This document shows, one piece after another, positions 35,588 through 44,907 of a stretch of 64,000 nucleotides of DNA (positions are counted from its first letter, which is position 1; each line of letters begins with the position of its first letter). The DNA comes from Acidobacteriota bacterium. Its GTDB lineage: Bacteria; Acidobacteriota; Terriglobia; Terriglobales; Acidobacteriaceae. The position numbers and the translations under genes are program-made. The notes under the pieces are model-generated. The model made no database searches. It saw only the letters and a program-made list of their open reading frames with translations, and had not been told where the DNA came from. The stretch lies in contig JABBOG010000013.1 in the NCBI GenBank assembly GCA_019351975.1, positions 1 to 64,000 of the forward strand, written 5' to 3'.

Positions 35588-36967
35588 TTACGGTTCTCCC
35601 AGCGCCTCTAGCGCTCGCTCCAGCCGTACCCCGCGCGACCCCTTGAGCACCACCACATCCCCAGCCCGCAGATTCTCGCGCAGCCACGCCCCCGCCCTCT
35701 CCGGCGTCTCCACGAACTCCGCCGCCGCACCTGCAGCCTTCGCTCCCTCGACCAAATCCTTCGCCAGCCCCCGCACACCGACCACCATGTCCAGTCCCTT
35801 CATCGCCGCCCCGCAGTGGCGATGCAGCGCAGCACCCTCCGGCCCGAGTTCGAGCATCTCGCCCGCCACCACAATCCGCCGCTTCGCCTCGGTCCTGCGC
35901 AACGCCTCCACCATTCCCTCCAACGCCTTCGGGTTGGAGTTATACGTGTCGTTCACGATCTCCGCGCCCCGCCACGCCAGCACGTTGCCGCGCTTCTCCG
36001 TCGGACGCATACGCTCCAGCGCCACACACGCTGCCTCCAACGCCACCGCACTCATCCGCCCCACCGCGATTGCCGCCAACGCATTCATCACATTGTGCCG
36101 CCCCGCCAGCCGCAAAACCATCGGCCGCCGCTCTTCACCCGCTACCACCATTAACCGCGTCCCCCGCAACCCTAATTCCTCAACCCCAACCGCCCGCACC
36201 GCGCATCCCTCATCGATCCCGTACAGAACCGCACGCTCCCCCATCCCGCGCCCAAAACCCCGCACTCGCACATCGTCGCCATTCAACACAGCAATACCAT
36301 CCTGCGGCAGCGCCTCCACAAGTTCGTACTTCGCCCGCGCAATCCCCTCGATACCGTCTTCAAAGAACTCCAGATGCACTGCCGCCACATTCGACACCAC
36401 CCCCCAGTCCGGCTCCGCAATCTTCGCCAGCGCACGAATCTCCCCTGCATGATTCATGCCCATCTCCACCACCGCCACCTCGTCCTCCATCTCCAACCGC
36501 AGCAGCGTCAGCGGAACCCCGAAGTGGTTATTGAAGTTCCCCTCCGTCTTCAACACCCTGAACATCGTTCCAAGCACCGCGGCAATGCACTCCTTGGTCG
36601 TCGTCTTCCCCGCTGACCCCGTCACTCCGATTACCCTCTTGCCCCAACGCTGCCGCACCCGGTGCGCCACCGTCTGCATCGCCTCCAGCACGCAGTCCTC
36701 GCACTCGTCCGGAACCCGCAGCAGCCTTGCCTCGTCCAAACCCGCAGGCACCAGCCACCGCTGGCTCACCACGGCAGCCACTGCGCCATTCGCAATCGCG
36801 GCTTCAACGTAGTCATGCCCATCCACCCGCTCACCTTTGACCGCAAAAAATAAATCGCCCGCGCCAATCGTGCGCGAGTCAATCGAGTACCCCAACGCCT
36901 CCGCTCTCGAATCAAACTCCCCCTCAGCATGAATCCAATCTGCAATCTGTCCCAGCGTCAGCTTCAC
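35588..36967 (-). CDS. murF: UDP-MurNAc-tripeptide--D-alanyl-D-alanine ligase MurF
   Basis: A 459-residue Mur ligase. VIGVTGSAGKTTTKECIAAV is the P-loop. NFNNHFGVPLTLL and VVEMGMNHAGEI are MurF-specific. NDTYNSNPKALEGMVEAL is the C-terminal domain signature. It adds D-Ala-D-Ala to complete the stem peptide. Its start overlaps the murE stop by 4 bases (ATGA), so murE and murF are coupled. No ddl gene is near to supply the dipeptide. Confidence 0.97.
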   Translation of the reverse strand: MKLTLGQIADWIHAEGEFDSRAEALGYSIDSRTIGAGDLFFAVKGERVDGHDYVEAAIANGAVAAVVSQRWLVPAGLDEARLLRVPDECEDCVLEAMQTVAHRVRQRWGKRVIGVTGSAGKTTTKECIAAVLGTMFRVLKTEGNFNNHFGVPLTLLRLEMEDEVAVVEMGMNHAGEIRALAKIAEPDWGVVSNVAAVHLEFFEDGIEGIARAKYELVEALPQDGIAVLNGDDVRVRGFGRGMGERAVLYGIDEGCAVRAVGVEELGLRGTRLMVVAGEERRPMVLRLAGRHNVMNALAAIAVGRMSAVALEAACVALERMRPTEKRGNVLAWRGAEIVNDTYNSNPKALEGMVEALRRTEAKRRIVVAGEMLELGPEGAALHRHCGAAMKGLDMVVGVRGLAKDLVEGAKAAGAAAEFVETPERAGAWLRENLRAGDVVVLKGSRGVRLERALEALGEP

Positions 36968-38487
36968 TGTTTCACCTCATCCTTCATCTCCCACAACACC
37001 TTCTCTGCCTCCGCCACATCGTCGAACGCCACCGCCCCGTCCGCAAACGTCTGCGTCTTCTCATGTCCCTTGCCGGCCAGCAACACAATATCTCCCGCGC
37101 TGGCCGCCCGAATCGCTATTGCAATCGCCGCCCTGCGGTCTACCTCTACCACGCACTGCGCCTGCGTCTCCCGCACGCCTACCATCACCGCATCGACGAT
37201 CGCCATCGGCGACTCACTCCGCGGATTATCGCTCGTCACCACCACCACATCACTGCCCTCACCTGCGACCCGTCCCATCCTCGCCCGCTTCGTCGTATCC
37301 CTGTCCCCGCCGCACCCAAACATCGTAATCACACGCCCCCCAGCCTCCCGCACCAGATCCCGTCCCAGTGCAATCAAGTTCCGCAGCGCATCATCCGTAT
37401 GCGCGTAGTCCACCACCACACTGAACCCCGCACCACTGGAACCCCGCACCACCTCAAACCGTCCCGGCACCTGCCGCAACTCCCTCGCCGACGCCGCAAT
37501 CTCCTCCATTGTCAGCCCCCGCGCATACGCCGCACATCCTGCCGCCAGCAGGTTATACACGTTCACCCGTCCCGTCAGCGGCGACCTCATCTCCACCACC
37601 CCTACCGCCGTCCTCCACCGAAACCGCGTCTCACCCGCCCGTAACACAACATCCATCGCCCGCCAGGCACCTCCATCGATCCCATACGTCATGAGCTCGC
37701 AACCCGCCGCAGCTGCAGTCATCTGCTCCGCTGCGGCATCATCCTCGTTGATCACGGCCACCCGCGGCGCAGCCGCTCCGACTCCCTCAAACAATCTCGC
37801 TTTCGCCGCCGCGTACGCCTCCATCGTTCCGTGATAGTCCAGATGGTCCTGCGTCAAATTCGTAAATATCGCCACGTCCACCGGAAGCCCCCACACCCTC
37901 TCCTGCTCCAGCGCATGGCTCGACATCTCCATCACCGCCTCCGTGCACCCCGCCCGCACACCCTCCGCAAACAACGCCAGCACGTCCCTGCTCTCCGGCG
38001 TCGTATGCTCACTCTTCCGCACCGTTTCCCCCACATGCGTCTCAATCGTACCCAGCAGCACGCACTTTCTGCCAACACTCCGCAGCATCTGTTCGAGTAA
38101 GAACGCCGTCGTCGTCTTCCCATTCGTCCCCGTCACCGCACTGATCTTCAGCACCCTTTCCGGAGACCGAAACAGCTTCGCACTCAACTCCGCCAGCGCT
38201 CGCCTTCCACCATTCGCATCCCGATCCACCAGCGCCAGCGCAAGCTCCGGCTGCTGCGCCCGCAGATCCACAAACACCTCCAGCGAGTCCGTCACCACCG
38301 CCGCCGCTCCCTTGCGAATCGCCGCATCGATGTACCGGTTCCCATCCGTACTCCCACCGCGCATCGCCACAAAAACGTCGCCCGCGCTCACTCGCCGCGA
38401 GTCATACTGCACGCCGCGCACCTCAATGTCGAGCCGCCCCGCCATCTCCACCACGCGCACGTCCGCTACCGCCTCATTCCATCGCAT
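36964..38487 (-). CDS. murE: UDP-MurNAc-tripeptide synthetase MurE (mDAP type)
   Basis: A 507-residue Mur ligase. AVTGTNGKTTTAFLLEQML is the P-loop. NLTQDHLDYHGTMEAYAAAK and DYAHTDDALRNLI are family motifs. VVTSDNPRSESPMAIVDAV holds the DNPR motif that selects meso-diaminopimelate rather than lysine, so the peptidoglycan is probably of the A1gamma mDAP type. It lies 45 bases downstream of ftsI and overlaps murF. Confidence 0.97.
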   Translation of the reverse strand: MRWNEAVADVRVVEMAGRLDIEVRGVQYDSRRVSAGDVFVAMRGGSTDGNRYIDAAIRKGAAAVVTDSLEVFVDLRAQQPELALALVDRDANGGRRALAELSAKLFRSPERVLKISAVTGTNGKTTTAFLLEQMLRSVGRKCVLLGTIETHVGETVRKSEHTTPESRDVLALFAEGVRAGCTEAVMEMSSHALEQERVWGLPVDVAIFTNLTQDHLDYHGTMEAYAAAKARLFEGVGAAAPRVAVINEDDAAAEQMTAAAAGCELMTYGIDGGAWRAMDVVLRAGETRFRWRTAVGVVEMRSPLTGRVNVYNLLAAGCAAYARGLTMEEIAASARELRQVPGRFEVVRGSSGAGFSVVVDYAHTDDALRNLIALGRDLVREAGGRVITMFGCGGDRDTTKRARMGRVAGEGSDVVVVTSDNPRSESPMAIVDAVMVGVRETQAQCVVEVDRRAAIAIAIRAASAGDIVLLAGKGHEKTQTFADGAVAFDDVAEAEKVLWEMKDEVKQ

Positions 38488-38532
38488 AGCTAGATTCTAG
38501 GCTCCACAGCACCTGTAAATGGATGACCCACC

Positions 38533-40869
38533 CTACCGCACAAACCGCACCACAATCTCCGTACCAGTCGGCACCATCGTTCCCGCCGCCGGTGCCTGCT
38601 CCTGCGCCAGTCCACTTCCCAGCGTCTGCACCTTCAGTCCAAGCCCGCCCGCGCGTTCCACCACCGACCGCAGATCCGCACCATGAAAATCAGGCACAGC
38701 AACGCGCTTTCCCGCGTCCACCACCACCGATCCATTGCCGCGCGCCTGCACCTCTGGCTGGATCACCGGCATCTGCACGCGCGCATTCTCCGTCGCTACT
38801 GCGTCCGGTATCACCGAAGTCGTATTCCCATTCCGATGAAACTCTGCAAGCACCTTATCCGAAAGCGCATTCAACGCCTTGTCCTTCGGATTCTTCTTCG
38901 CCGCCGCATCGAACGCCTGGTCCGCACTCTGGTTCTCAGCCACCGCAGCAGCATTCTGCGGCTGCCGCAGCGGATCATCCGCGGGAAGGCTGTTCACCTC
39001 ATCGAACATCGCCTTTAAGTCGCCTACATCTTCCTCGGGAGCATCCTCCGGCGTCACCGCATCCGCTACTTCTTTCAGCTGCGTCGGCGTCTTCAGCGGC
39101 TGATCATGTGGCACGCCCAGATACTCCAGCACCTCCTGCGCGACCTCTCGAAACACCGGCGCACTCACCTCCGCGCCATACCTGCTCCCCACAGTCGGCG
39201 TATCAATCACCACCGTGATCGAGATCGCAGGCGAACTCACCGGTGCGAATCCCGCAAAGCTGGCCACCAGCTTCGTGTGCGAGTACGTATGCGTCGCCGG
39301 ATCAATCTTCTGCGCCGTTCCCGTCTTTCCCGCCGAACTGTACCCGTTCAACTGCGCAGCTTTTCCCGTTCCCTCCGTCACAATTCCCGCCATCATTGAC
39401 CGCATCTTCGCCGCTGTCAACTCGCTGATTACCCGGTGCGCTCCGTCCGGCAGCTTCTCCGGCAGCTGATACTCCGGATGAAACGGCTCCGCCTCCAACC
39501 GCGCATCGCCCTTCATCTCATCGGTAGACTGCAGCAGCACATGCGGCGGCATATACACCCCGCCATTCGCGATCGTCGACACCATCGACACCAGCTGCAC
39601 CGGCGTCACCGCAACTTCCTGCCCAATCGCAATCGAAAGAATGCTCGTCGCTCCCCACTTCCGCGGCGCCTGTAGCAATCCCTTCGTTTCGCTCGGCAGC
39701 TCAATCCCCGACCGCTCCCCAAACCCAAATCCCTTGATATACGAGTAGAACTTGTTCGGCCCCACCTTCAGCGCCATCTTCGCCGCACCCACATCACTCG
39801 AGTGCTCCAGTGCATACTTCACCGTCACCACGCCAAAGTGGTCCGACTTGTCATCGTGCAGCGTGCGCCCATACATCGTCATCGCTCCACCCTGGCAATC
39901 CACCATGTCCGTCGGCTGCACGCCTGCCGCATCCAGCGCAGCCGAGTACGTCACCAGCTTGAACGTCGATCCCGGCTCATACACATCGCTCACCGCCAGG
40001 TCCGTTAAAGATCCCGCATCTAAATGCCGCGAGTCGTTCGGGTTGAATCGGGGACTCACCGCCAACGCCAGAATCTGCCCCGTGTGCGGGTCCTGTACGA
40101 CCACAGTCCCGTGCGCTGCCTTCACCTTCGCCATCTGCGCATCCAGCGCGCGCTCCGCCATGTACTGAATATTCGAATCGATCGACAGCACCAGATTCTC
40201 GCCCGCTAGCGGATCGCTTTCATCCGATCCCAGGACATGCCGCTTCGCGTCGATCGCCGTCAGCTCATGCCCCGGCTCGCCATGCAGATCGTCATCAAAC
40301 TTCTGCTCCAACCCACCCAGCCCCGTATCATCCGTGCCCACATACCCCAGCACATGCGCGGCAAGATCGCCATTCGGATAGAACCGTTTGAACTCCGGCT
40401 GAAAATAAATTCCCTTCAGGTTCAACTCGCGCACACGCGTAGCGATCTCCGGATCAACCTTCCGCGCCACCCACGCAAAATGCCGTGATGCATTGAACCG
40501 CGCATCGATCTGCCTCTCCGTCGTGAAATGATCCAACGGGTCTGTATGCACGATCTTCGCCAGTAACGCCGCATCATCCGCGCGGTTCTCGCCCAACTCA
40601 CTCGGCACTGCATAGACGCTGTCTACCAGCACCGTCGTCGCCAGCTCATGCAGATTACGGTCATACAGCACGCCGCGGTGCGGTGCTACCTCAAAGCCAC
40701 GCTCCTGCTGCTGCTTGGCGCGCTCCACAAACTCACCATGCCGCACCACCTGCAGCCACCCCAGACGCAGCGCAATAATCACCGACCACGCGCAGAAAAA
40801 CATCGCAACGTACACAAACCGCACCCTTCGTATAGGTGCGGTCAGCTTCTGCCGTGACGTCTGTTTCAT
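38533..40869 (-). CDS. ftsI: Septal transpeptidase FtsI (class B PBP) with PASTA domain
   Basis: About 778 residues from MKQTSRQKLTAPIRRVRFVY; an ATG 11 codons upstream is less likely. One N-terminal membrane segment is followed by the PBP dimerisation domain, then a transpeptidase domain: SxxK in YEPGSTFKLV, SxN as SSD in LEHSSDVGAAKM, and KTG in SAGKTGTAQK. The C-terminus has a PASTA repeat (VAVPDFHGADLRSVVERAGG) after a variable linker, giving the long size. FtsI crosslinks septal peptidoglycan with FtsW. The PASTA tail is more usual in Gram-positive PBPs but is known in other phyla. Confidence 0.95.
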   Translation of the reverse strand: MKQTSRQKLTAPIRRVRFVYVAMFFCAWSVIIALRLGWLQVVRHGEFVERAKQQQERGFEVAPHRGVLYDRNLHELATTVLVDSVYAVPSELGENRADDAALLAKIVHTDPLDHFTTERQIDARFNASRHFAWVARKVDPEIATRVRELNLKGIYFQPEFKRFYPNGDLAAHVLGYVGTDDTGLGGLEQKFDDDLHGEPGHELTAIDAKRHVLGSDESDPLAGENLVLSIDSNIQYMAERALDAQMAKVKAAHGTVVVQDPHTGQILALAVSPRFNPNDSRHLDAGSLTDLAVSDVYEPGSTFKLVTYSAALDAAGVQPTDMVDCQGGAMTMYGRTLHDDKSDHFGVVTVKYALEHSSDVGAAKMALKVGPNKFYSYIKGFGFGERSGIELPSETKGLLQAPRKWGATSILSIAIGQEVAVTPVQLVSMVSTIANGGVYMPPHVLLQSTDEMKGDARLEAEPFHPEYQLPEKLPDGAHRVISELTAAKMRSMMAGIVTEGTGKAAQLNGYSSAGKTGTAQKIDPATHTYSHTKLVASFAGFAPVSSPAISITVVIDTPTVGSRYGAEVSAPVFREVAQEVLEYLGVPHDQPLKTPTQLKEVADAVTPEDAPEEDVGDLKAMFDEVNSLPADDPLRQPQNAAAVAENQSADQAFDAAAKKNPKDKALNALSDKVLAEFHRNGNTTSVIPDAVATENARVQMPVIQPEVQARGNGSVVVDAGKRVAVPDFHGADLRSVVERAGGLGLKVQTLGSGLAQEQAPAAGTMVPTGTEIVVRFVR

Positions 40870-40923
40870 CTTGAAATCCTGTTCTCTGCGGAGAGTCTTC
40901 ACTCCAGTGCCTTGCGTCCAGAC

Positions 40924-41445
40924 TTAGTTCGTAGGCAGCACTGGAATCTGCGCCTGCGCCAGCACCGATGTCGTGCCACCCATGCCATCCGGTCTCACCA
41001 CCTGGCCAGGCTGTGGCGCGTCAAGACCCAACTGCTTGGCAATATGGTCGATCCGTCCTGGGTCGCTCAACTGCGCCTCGCTCAACTGCAGGCGCCGATT
41101 TACCTCGCGCAGCTGCTCTACCTGCGTCTTCTGTGCTTCCACCCTGTACCCAATCTCGATCGCCGAAAAATGCTGCCACACATACACCATCGTCAGCAGA
41201 AAAAACATCGTCATCGCAATCGTGAAGCTGCGCATCTCGCGCCGCCTTTCGGGATCATCTTCCTTCACAATGCGGCTGTTATCGATGTGCTTCGCAAAGA
41301 ACATCTCCGGCGTCGGCCCACGACGACGCGCCCGCTGCTGCTCATACAGCTCACGATTACGCTCAGCCACACTCATGCGTCGGTGGCTCGGCCGCGCCTG
41401 CTGCATCTCCGCAATCTCTCGTCCACCCATCGCCATCGTCGCCAT
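40924..41445 (-). CDS. ftsL: FtsL-like division protein
   Basis: About 173 residues from ATG 41445, which follows AGCGGAGGCAGCGCG, a good ribosome site. A basic cytoplasmic part comes first, then one membrane segment (FTIAMTMFFLLTMVYVW). A coiled coil (VEAQKTQVEQLREVNRRLQL) and a C-terminal Pro/Gln-rich tail follow. Position between rsmH and ftsI plus this topology identify FtsL, although sequence identity in the family is always low. The cytoplasmic N-terminus (about 90 residues) is longer than in E. coli FtsL. Confidence 0.85.
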   Translation of the reverse strand: MATMAMGGREIAEMQQARPSHRRMSVAERNRELYEQQRARRRGPTPEMFFAKHIDNSRIVKEDDPERRREMRSFTIAMTMFFLLTMVYVWQHFSAIEIGYRVEAQKTQVEQLREVNRRLQLSEAQLSDPGRIDHIAKQLGLDAPQPGQVVRPDGMGGTTSVLAQAQIPVLPTN

Positions 41446-41484
41446 CGCGCTGCCTCCGCTAAACTCTCTTGCCGCTTCCACCCC

Positions 41485-41592
41485 ACTCGCTCTGCGAGTA
41501 CAACCCGGGCCGAGGTTGCTGATAGGGGGAGGGGACTTTTTCGTACATTGGTTGTCTTTCGCCTGAAAGCACGGCAGGACAACCTCGGCCCG
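41485..41592 (-). repeat. Large inverted repeat in the rsmH-ftsL gap
   Basis: CGGGCCGAGGTTG (41506-41518) and CAACCTCGGCCCG (41580-41592) are perfect 13-base complementary arms separated by 61 bases. Inside, CTTTC/GAAAG can form a small hairpin. A second hairpin, ACTCGC-TCT-GCGAGT (41485-41499), lies just downstream on the transcribed minus strand, before the ftsL ribosome site. The gap of 292 bases is the longest inside the head of the dcw operon. It may be an RNA element controlling ftsL onward, such as an attenuator or a processing site. Confidence 0.6.
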
Positions 41593-41737
41593 ATCTCTAA
41601 AACTTGGTACAACGCCTACATCCAAACTCTGTTATCCCGGGCGAAGCAGTTACGCTCTTTGCAACCGCTATCGGACGATCACGACGTGCGTCACATCGCC
41701 TCTACATCTCCAACGTGTTCGCCCACTGCTACCAACT

Positions 41738-42643
41738 TCAAACTCTCTCCGCAGCCCTGAGCTTCGCGCTCCTCGACCGCGGATTCCGGAGTGCCTCTTG
41801 TTCCTTAGCCACAATCGGCTTCTTCGTCAAAATCTCCAGCGTACCCGCCCTCGCACTCTCGCGAAAGCTGTCCTTCACCAGCCGGTCTTCCAGCGAGTGG
41901 AAGCTGATCAGTGCCACTCGCCCGCCCGGCTTCAGCAGAGATCCCGCGCTTCCGGATACCGCCCGGAGCAGCGATTGAATCTCGCCCAGCTCATCATTCA
42001 CTCGAATTCGGATCGCCTGAAAGGTCCGCGTCGCCGGATGAATCTTCTCGCCTTTTATTGGCGGGGCGACGGCCGAGATGACGCGAGCAAGTTCTGCTGT
42101 TGTCGTCATCGGCCGCGCCCGCACAATAGCTCTGGCGATTCTCCGCGACCTCCTTTCCTCTCCGAATTCGTAAATCAGGTTCGCGAGATCCTCTTCGTCC
42201 GCCTGGTTTACCACTTGTTCGGCCGTCAGCTCGCTGCGCGGATCCATCCGCATATCCAGCGGCCCGTCGGCCCGAAAACTAAATCCTCTGTGCGCCTCAT
42301 CCAACTGCATGCTGCTCACGCCAAAGTCCGCAAGCAATCCATCCAGCATTCCCGGCTTTACCACTTCGGCGATCTCCGAGAAAGGCCGCGCCACATACTC
42401 CACACTCGGCATCGCTGCTCCCAGCTCTTCGGCCAGCAACTCCAATCGGACCTTCGCACTCGCCATCGCCTGCTCATCGCGATCAAAGCAGATCAACCTG
42501 CCCGCTGATCCGAGCTTGCGGGCAATCGCTGCTGAGTGGCCGCCGAATCCCAGCGTCGCGTCAACCACAACGCCGCCTTCGCGCACATTCAGAAAGTTCA
42601 AACTCTCTTCTAAAAGAACCGGTACATGTTGCGGTTCAGCCAT
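41738..42643 (-). CDS. rsmH: 16S rRNA (cytosine-1402-N4)-methyltransferase RsmH
   Basis: 301 residues from MAEPQHVPVLLEESLNFLN; an ATG eight codons upstream is less likely. VDATLGFGGHSAAIARKL is SAM motif I. DFGVSSMQLDEAHRGFSFRA and DGPLDMRMDP are RsmH hallmarks. VALISFHSLEDRLVK is the conserved C-terminal motif. It methylates N4 of C1402 in 16S rRNA and is regularly the second gene of dcw clusters, after mraZ. The C-terminal ...NPRSRSAKLRAAERV is also typical. Confidence 0.97.
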   Translation of the reverse strand: MAEPQHVPVLLEESLNFLNVREGGVVVDATLGFGGHSAAIARKLGSAGRLICFDRDEQAMASAKVRLELLAEELGAAMPSVEYVARPFSEIAEVVKPGMLDGLLADFGVSSMQLDEAHRGFSFRADGPLDMRMDPRSELTAEQVVNQADEEDLANLIYEFGEERRSRRIARAIVRARPMTTTAELARVISAVAPPIKGEKIHPATRTFQAIRIRVNDELGEIQSLLRAVSGSAGSLLKPGGRVALISFHSLEDRLVKDSFRESARAGTLEILTKKPIVAKEQEALRNPRSRSAKLRAAERV

Positions 42644-42683
42644 CTCACTCCGCCTCATGCGCCCCACTCAGGGGCATCCAAAC

Positions 42684-43121
42684 CTAAATTCCTGCCGCTC
42701 CCAACGCGTCCATATCTGCGTCCGTCAGCGGATTCTCATCCAACGCCGCCCTGTGCTTCGCATCGTTCACAACCGCCAGGTACGACTGCAGGCCCAGCAC
42801 TGCGACATCGCCGGACAGCGTCGCTGCTTCGCGCAGCAACTGCGGAATCAACAACCTTCCCTGCGCGTCCATCTCCACAACCTGGCCGTAGTAGTTCGTC
42901 ACGTCCAGAAACTTCTTCTTCGCCGCACTCGATGGCGCCTTCGCCAGCGCGTCCTCAATCCGTTCCCATTCCTTCATCGGGTACAGCTCGGCCCGCTTCC
43001 CATCCTTGCTCGTGATAAAAAACTGCGGCCCATACAGCTCATCCACACGACGCTTGAAATCCGCCGGAACCTTCAGCCGGCCTTTCTCATCGATCCGTGT
43101 TGGGTGATTGCCGCGAAACAT
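42684..43121 (-). CDS. mraZ: Transcriptional regulator MraZ
   Basis: A 145-residue protein with two AbrB-like DNA-binding halves: MFRGNHPTRIDEKGRLKVPA at the start, and VVEMDAQGRLLIPQLLREAA about 75 residues later, each with the D-x-x-G-R-L motif. MraZ forms rings that bind tandem GTGG-type repeats upstream of its own operon. Such repeats are present 94-118 bases upstream of this start, so autoregulation of the dcw operon is well supported. Confidence 0.97.
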   Translation of the reverse strand: MFRGNHPTRIDEKGRLKVPADFKRRVDELYGPQFFITSKDGKRAELYPMKEWERIEDALAKAPSSAAKKKFLDVTNYYGQVVEMDAQGRLLIPQLLREAATLSGDVAVLGLQSYLAVVNDAKHRAALDENPLTDADMDALGAAGI

Positions 43122-43214
43122 TGACGAACCTCATCGGGTACCGCTCTATAACTCGCTTCCTGCCGCCTTATGTCCTAATATCGGCATGGAAGCGGAGAAA
43201 CTTTACCCTTTTGA

Positions 43215-43239
43215 CCACTTTCTTCCACTTCGTTCCACT
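43215..43239 (-). promoter_or_regulatory. MraZ operator (three AGTGG repeats)
   Basis: On the minus strand AGTGGAACGA, AGTGGAAGAA and AGTGG follow each other with an exact 10-base period; on the + strand these are CCACT at 43215, 43225 and 43235. Three GTGG/TGGG boxes 10 bases apart are the known MraZ-binding pattern upstream of mraZ in other bacteria. An AGGG at the next period position may be a fourth, weak box. Confidence 0.9.
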
Positions 43240-43467
43240 AAGAATGTCGCGGCTTGCGCCGGATAGCAAGTGAATTCTGGAGCTTCACCCCTCTCTTTTC
43301 CTTTGGAAATGTGGAAAATCCAGCCGGTAGATGCCGACAGCGACAACACCCCTACAGGTTGTGTTATCTTCCCTGATTCGTAACTTTCTACTTACTTGCC
43401 ACGCTTCCGCCTTCGCTATAGGCGAAATAAAGGCGAAAGAGGGCCTCTTCTGTCCCCTCGCTCCACC
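43240..43467. other. Rest of the mraZ upstream region
   Basis: No gene seen. The stretch lies between the MraZ operator and the end of the DUF2127 gene, both read leftward. It holds a small hairpin, CCACC-TTA-GGTGG (about 43461-43473, reaching the DUF2127 stop), which could end that transcript. The dcw promoter should lie close upstream of the operator, but no clear -35/-10 pair was recognised. Confidence 0.35.
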
Positions 43468-43986
43468 TTAGGTGGCCTCCTTCTTTCGCTCCAGCACCCA
43501 CACCAGATACAGCAGCACCGCCAGATTCACCGCCAGCAGCGCCATCTTGTACGCCGAATAGCTCTTCGCCAACTCATAGATCTCCCACGGCAGCCCCAGC
43601 CCCGTCAGCGTCACTGTGAAATACTCCGCCCAGCGCTTCTCCAGCACCAAGCCCGTACCCTCCACCACACATACGGCCGCATACAGGATCGACAAAACTC
43701 CCGCTCGCCGCAACTCGTGATTGCTGATCAGCCCCGCCTTCTCAATCAGGATTCCCACCATCCTGCGCTCCGGATCGATTCGCAGAACGTCAATCGCTCG
43801 CGCCACCACCACGCTCACGTTCTTATCCACCAGGTGCAGCGCCCCCGCACCTACCGCCGCAAAAAATACAGCTTTACTCAGCTTGAACAGGCCCACCAGC
43901 AGCAGCCCCCGTGTACGCGTCGCCTTCGATCGTGATCCCTTCGCGCCGCGTGCTGCGCCTCCCACCGATGCTTTGCGTCTGCCCAT
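43468..43986 (-). CDS. DUF2127 family membrane protein
   Basis: About 172 residues from MGRRKASVGG; an ATG eight codons upstream is possible. A Lys/Arg-rich N-terminal tail (ARGAKGSRSKATRTRG) precedes four hydrophobic segments, among them LLLVGLFKLSKAVFFAAVGA and ALLAVNLAVLLYLVWVLERK. Spacing and the 'F-K...K' start, 'YA...EG.GL...W.E...V' core agree with the DUF2127 family, whose function is unknown. It lies upstream of mraZ on the same strand. Confidence 0.8.
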   Translation of the reverse strand: MGRRKASVGGAARGAKGSRSKATRTRGLLLVGLFKLSKAVFFAAVGAGALHLVDKNVSVVVARAIDVLRIDPERRMVGILIEKAGLISNHELRRAGVLSILYAAVCVVEGTGLVLEKRWAEYFTVTLTGLGLPWEIYELAKSYSAYKMALLAVNLAVLLYLVWVLERKKEAT

Positions 43987-44323
43987 AGCCTCGCTCCAGT
44001 TGACGGGCATAGCACCACTTTGTCAACGCTCGCGAACCCACCTTGCACATGGCCACCTCGCAAGCTTTGCCGCTCGTTTCTCCAAAGCACACCCCACGAC
44101 ACTATTCCACCAAACTTCCACCGCACATCTTCCTATGCCCTGAAAGCTCTTCCCTTGCCATCGAGTTCACCGCACCCGCCCTCGCATCCATTTCAATGGA
44201 AAGTAACAATCCACTTCCAATCGGGCCACGTAGATAAGGTGTGCGTCTCTTGCAATAAGTCGAGACCAGCCAACAAGTTTGCTCCATCGCAGCACGCATC
44301 ACCACTTTGAAAGGGAAAACAAA
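43987..44323. other. Divergent intergenic region
   Basis: A 337-base gap between the divergent DUF2127 and fasciclin genes, with no convincing gene. It must hold both promoters. TTGCAATAAGTC (about 44247-44258) is near the fasciclin side, but no firm -35/-10 pair can be claimed. Confidence 0.35.
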
Positions 44324-44878
44324 ATGAAGAAGTCTCTGATCACACTTCTGGCCGGCGCAGCGCTTGCCATCACGTCCGTCGCAGCCATCGCACAGACCGA
44401 CCCCACCGTCGGCGGCGCCGCCATGTATCCCACCAAGAACATCATCCAAAACGCGGTCAACTCGCCGATCAACAAGACCCTCGTCGCCGCCGTCAAGGCT
44501 GCAGGCCTCGTCGACACGCTTGAAGGCCCCGGCCCCTTTACCGTCTTCGCTCCCACCGATGAAGCCTTCGACAAGCTCCCTGCGGGTACCGTCGACAACC
44601 TCCTCAAGCCTGAGAACAAGGACACGCTCGTCAAGATCCTCACCTACCACGTCGTCCCCGGCAAGATCACCACGCAGGATTTGAAGAAATGGATCAAGAA
44701 GGGTAAGGGCACCTACACCGCCAAGACCGTTCAGGGTGGCACACTCACCTTCACCGAGGACATGGGCAAGATCAAGATCACCGATGAAAAGGGTGGATCC
44801 GCCATGATCACCACGCCTAACGTCATCCAGTCCAACGGCGTCATCCAGGTCATCAACGCCGTCCTGATGCCCAGCTAA
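44324..44878 (+). CDS. Exported fasciclin (FAS1) domain protein
   Basis: 184 residues from MKKSLITLLAGAALAITSVA, a signal peptide with cleavage near AIAQ. One FAS1 domain follows: the H1-type motif FTVFAPTDEAFDKLPAG, then VKILTYHVVPGKITTQDL, and the final VIQSNGVIQVINAVLMPS. FAS1 domains mediate adhesion or act as periplasmic stress proteins; the exact role is unknown. The gene stands alone, with a strong terminator after it. Confidence 0.93.
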   Translation: MKKSLITLLAGAALAITSVAAIAQTDPTVGGAAMYPTKNIIQNAVNSPINKTLVAAVKAAGLVDTLEGPGPFTVFAPTDEAFDKLPAGTVDNLLKPENKDTLVKILTYHVVPGKITTQDLKKWIKKGKGTYTAKTVQGGTLTFTEDMGKIKITDEKGGSAMITTPNVIQSNGVIQVINAVLMPS

Positions 44879-44907
44879 ATTCCTCTGCAACGACTCTCTT
44901 CCTCACC

